A stretch of DNA of 64,000 nt from NCBI RefSeq assembly GCF_001905465.1, contig NZ_LISX01000002.1, forward strand, positions 619,425-683,424. The letters are read 5' to 3'. Positions within the stretch are counted from its first letter, which is position 1; each line of letters begins with the position of its first letter. The translations under genes were made by a program, and so were the position numbers. The stretch comes from Kitasatospora sp. CB01950. Lineage in GTDB: Bacteria > Actinomycetota > Actinomycetes > Streptomycetales > Streptomycetaceae. Positions 63,536 through 64,000 of this stretch are shown here, in pieces. The notes beneath the pieces are model-generated. The model saw only the letters and a program-made list of their open reading frames with translations, had not been told where the DNA came from and ran no database searches.

Positions 63536-64000
63536 GTGGTCGGTCAGGCGGCGGTGTCGGTGGAACAGGCCCGGGAGTGGCTGTCGGTCGCGGTGGCAGA
63601 GGCGCGACTCGGCCTGGCCGAGGGCGGCATCCCGATCGGTGCGGCACTGTTCGGGCTGAACGGCGAGTTGCTCGGGCCCGGGCACAACCGCCGTGTCCAG
63701 GACGGCGATCCGTCGATGCACGCGGAGACGGCCGCCTTCCGGGCCGCCGGCCGGCTGCGCGGGTACCGGGACACGGTGATGGTCACCACGCTCTCTCCAT
63801 GCTGGTACTGCTCCGGCCTGGTACGGCAGTTCGGGATCGGCCACGTGGTGATCGGCGAGTCCGCCACGTTCACCGGCGGCCACGACTGGCTGGCCGAGCA
63901 CGGCACCGGAATCACCCTGCTGGAGGATCCCCAGTGCGTACAGCTGATGACGGACTTCGTCACGGCCCGCCCCGACCTCTGGCAGGAGGACATCGGCGCA
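63536..64000 (+). CDS. nucleoside/cytosine deaminase (cut by right edge)
   Basis: GTG 63536 follows GGAAGGAGGTGG; the frame is open to the window end, giving 155 residues. The zinc deaminase site is intact: HAETAAF for His and the catalytic Glu, and SPCWYCSGLV for the two Cys. GGIPIGAALFG and the near-terminal LWQEDIGA match yeast-type cytosine deaminase (WxEDIG at the C-terminus), so perhaps only a few codons are missing. Reaction: hydrolytic deamination of cytosine or a related base. Confidence 0.85.
   Translation, partial: MVGQAAVSVEQAREWLSVAVAEARLGLAEGGIPIGAALFGLNGELLGPGHNRRVQDGDPSMHAETAAFRAAGRLRGYRDTVMVTTLSPCWYCSGLVRQFGIGHVVIGESATFTGGHDWLAEHGTGITLLEDPQCVQLMTDFVTARPDLWQEDIGA

Overview
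The window is about 72% GC by eye and has dense genes, GTG as well as ATG starts, many 4-base start/stop overlaps (ATGA, GTGA) and strong third-position G/C. Its gene content is that of a filamentous actinomycete: paaABCDE, GH18 chitinases behind a DasR-like operator, an LPXTG surface protein, PucR, P450s, an SPW membrane protein, and a homogentisate pathway without an obvious glutathione enzyme. I read it as a Streptomyces or Kitasatospora chromosome; no 16S or marker gene allows a finer call. I see no prophage, insertion sequence, tRNA, rRNA or CRISPR.

Layout. 1-3 kb: an edge fragment, a YbjQ-type protein, then an ATP-grasp ligase translationally coupled to a flavoprotein oxidoreductase. 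3-6.8 kb: phenylacetyl-CoA epoxidase operon paaABCDE on the minus strand, preceded by a palindrome closely matching the actinobacterial PaaR (TetR) operator. 6.8-11.8 kb: a two-component system divergent from two exported zinc aminopeptidases (M28, M1). 11.9-18.2 kb: M20 peptidase, ADP-ribosylglycohydrolase-like protein, GlsB-type membrane protein, NUDIX hydrolase, a degenerate class I terpene synthase homologue, and a compact operon of a 29-residue membrane peptide, an ECF sigma factor and a small Cys-containing membrane protein. 18.3-21.6 kb: a 1098-residue sortase-anchored repeat protein. 22-25 kb: a second two-component system followed by two small exported proteins. 25.2-29.8 kb: a Cys-ended leader peptide, cysteine dioxygenase, rhodanese, then a four-gene osmoprotectant-type ABC transporter.

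30-37.3 kb carries two GH18 chitinases with different upstream operators, with an MFS exporter, an acyl-CoA dehydrogenase and a degenerate noncoding stretch between them. 37.5-41 kb: fumarase C, an SPW membrane protein and a phosphoribosyltransferase-hydrolase fusion around an AT-rich divergent promoter region. 41.1-45.6 kb is the tyrosine/homogentisate route hppD-hgmA-(unknown)-fahA. The unknown gene is coupled at both ends and sits where maleylacetoacetate isomerase is expected. 46-48 kb has two crotonase-fold enzymes (HIBCH-like hydrolase and enoyl-CoA hydratase).

48-64 kb: VanZ-like protein, a two-RCK membrane protein without a visible K+ filter, an HdeD-like protein, a secreted lipase divergent from a PucR regulator across a perfect palindrome, a noncoding array of about 560 bp built on a 236-bp direct repeat, LysE exporter/Lrp regulator, small proteins, two cytochromes P450, an EI24 membrane protein, a frameshifted MFS gene behind a palindrome, an ArsR-type regulator, and a nucleoside/cytosine deaminase cut by the right edge.

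The items most worth follow-up are the coupled unknown gene between hgmA and fahA, the leader peptide upstream of cysteine dioxygenase, the peptide-sigma-CxxC operon, the terpene synthase homologue missing metal ligands, and the 236-bp repeat array. All family calls come from reading motifs and remembered family signatures; no database search was run.
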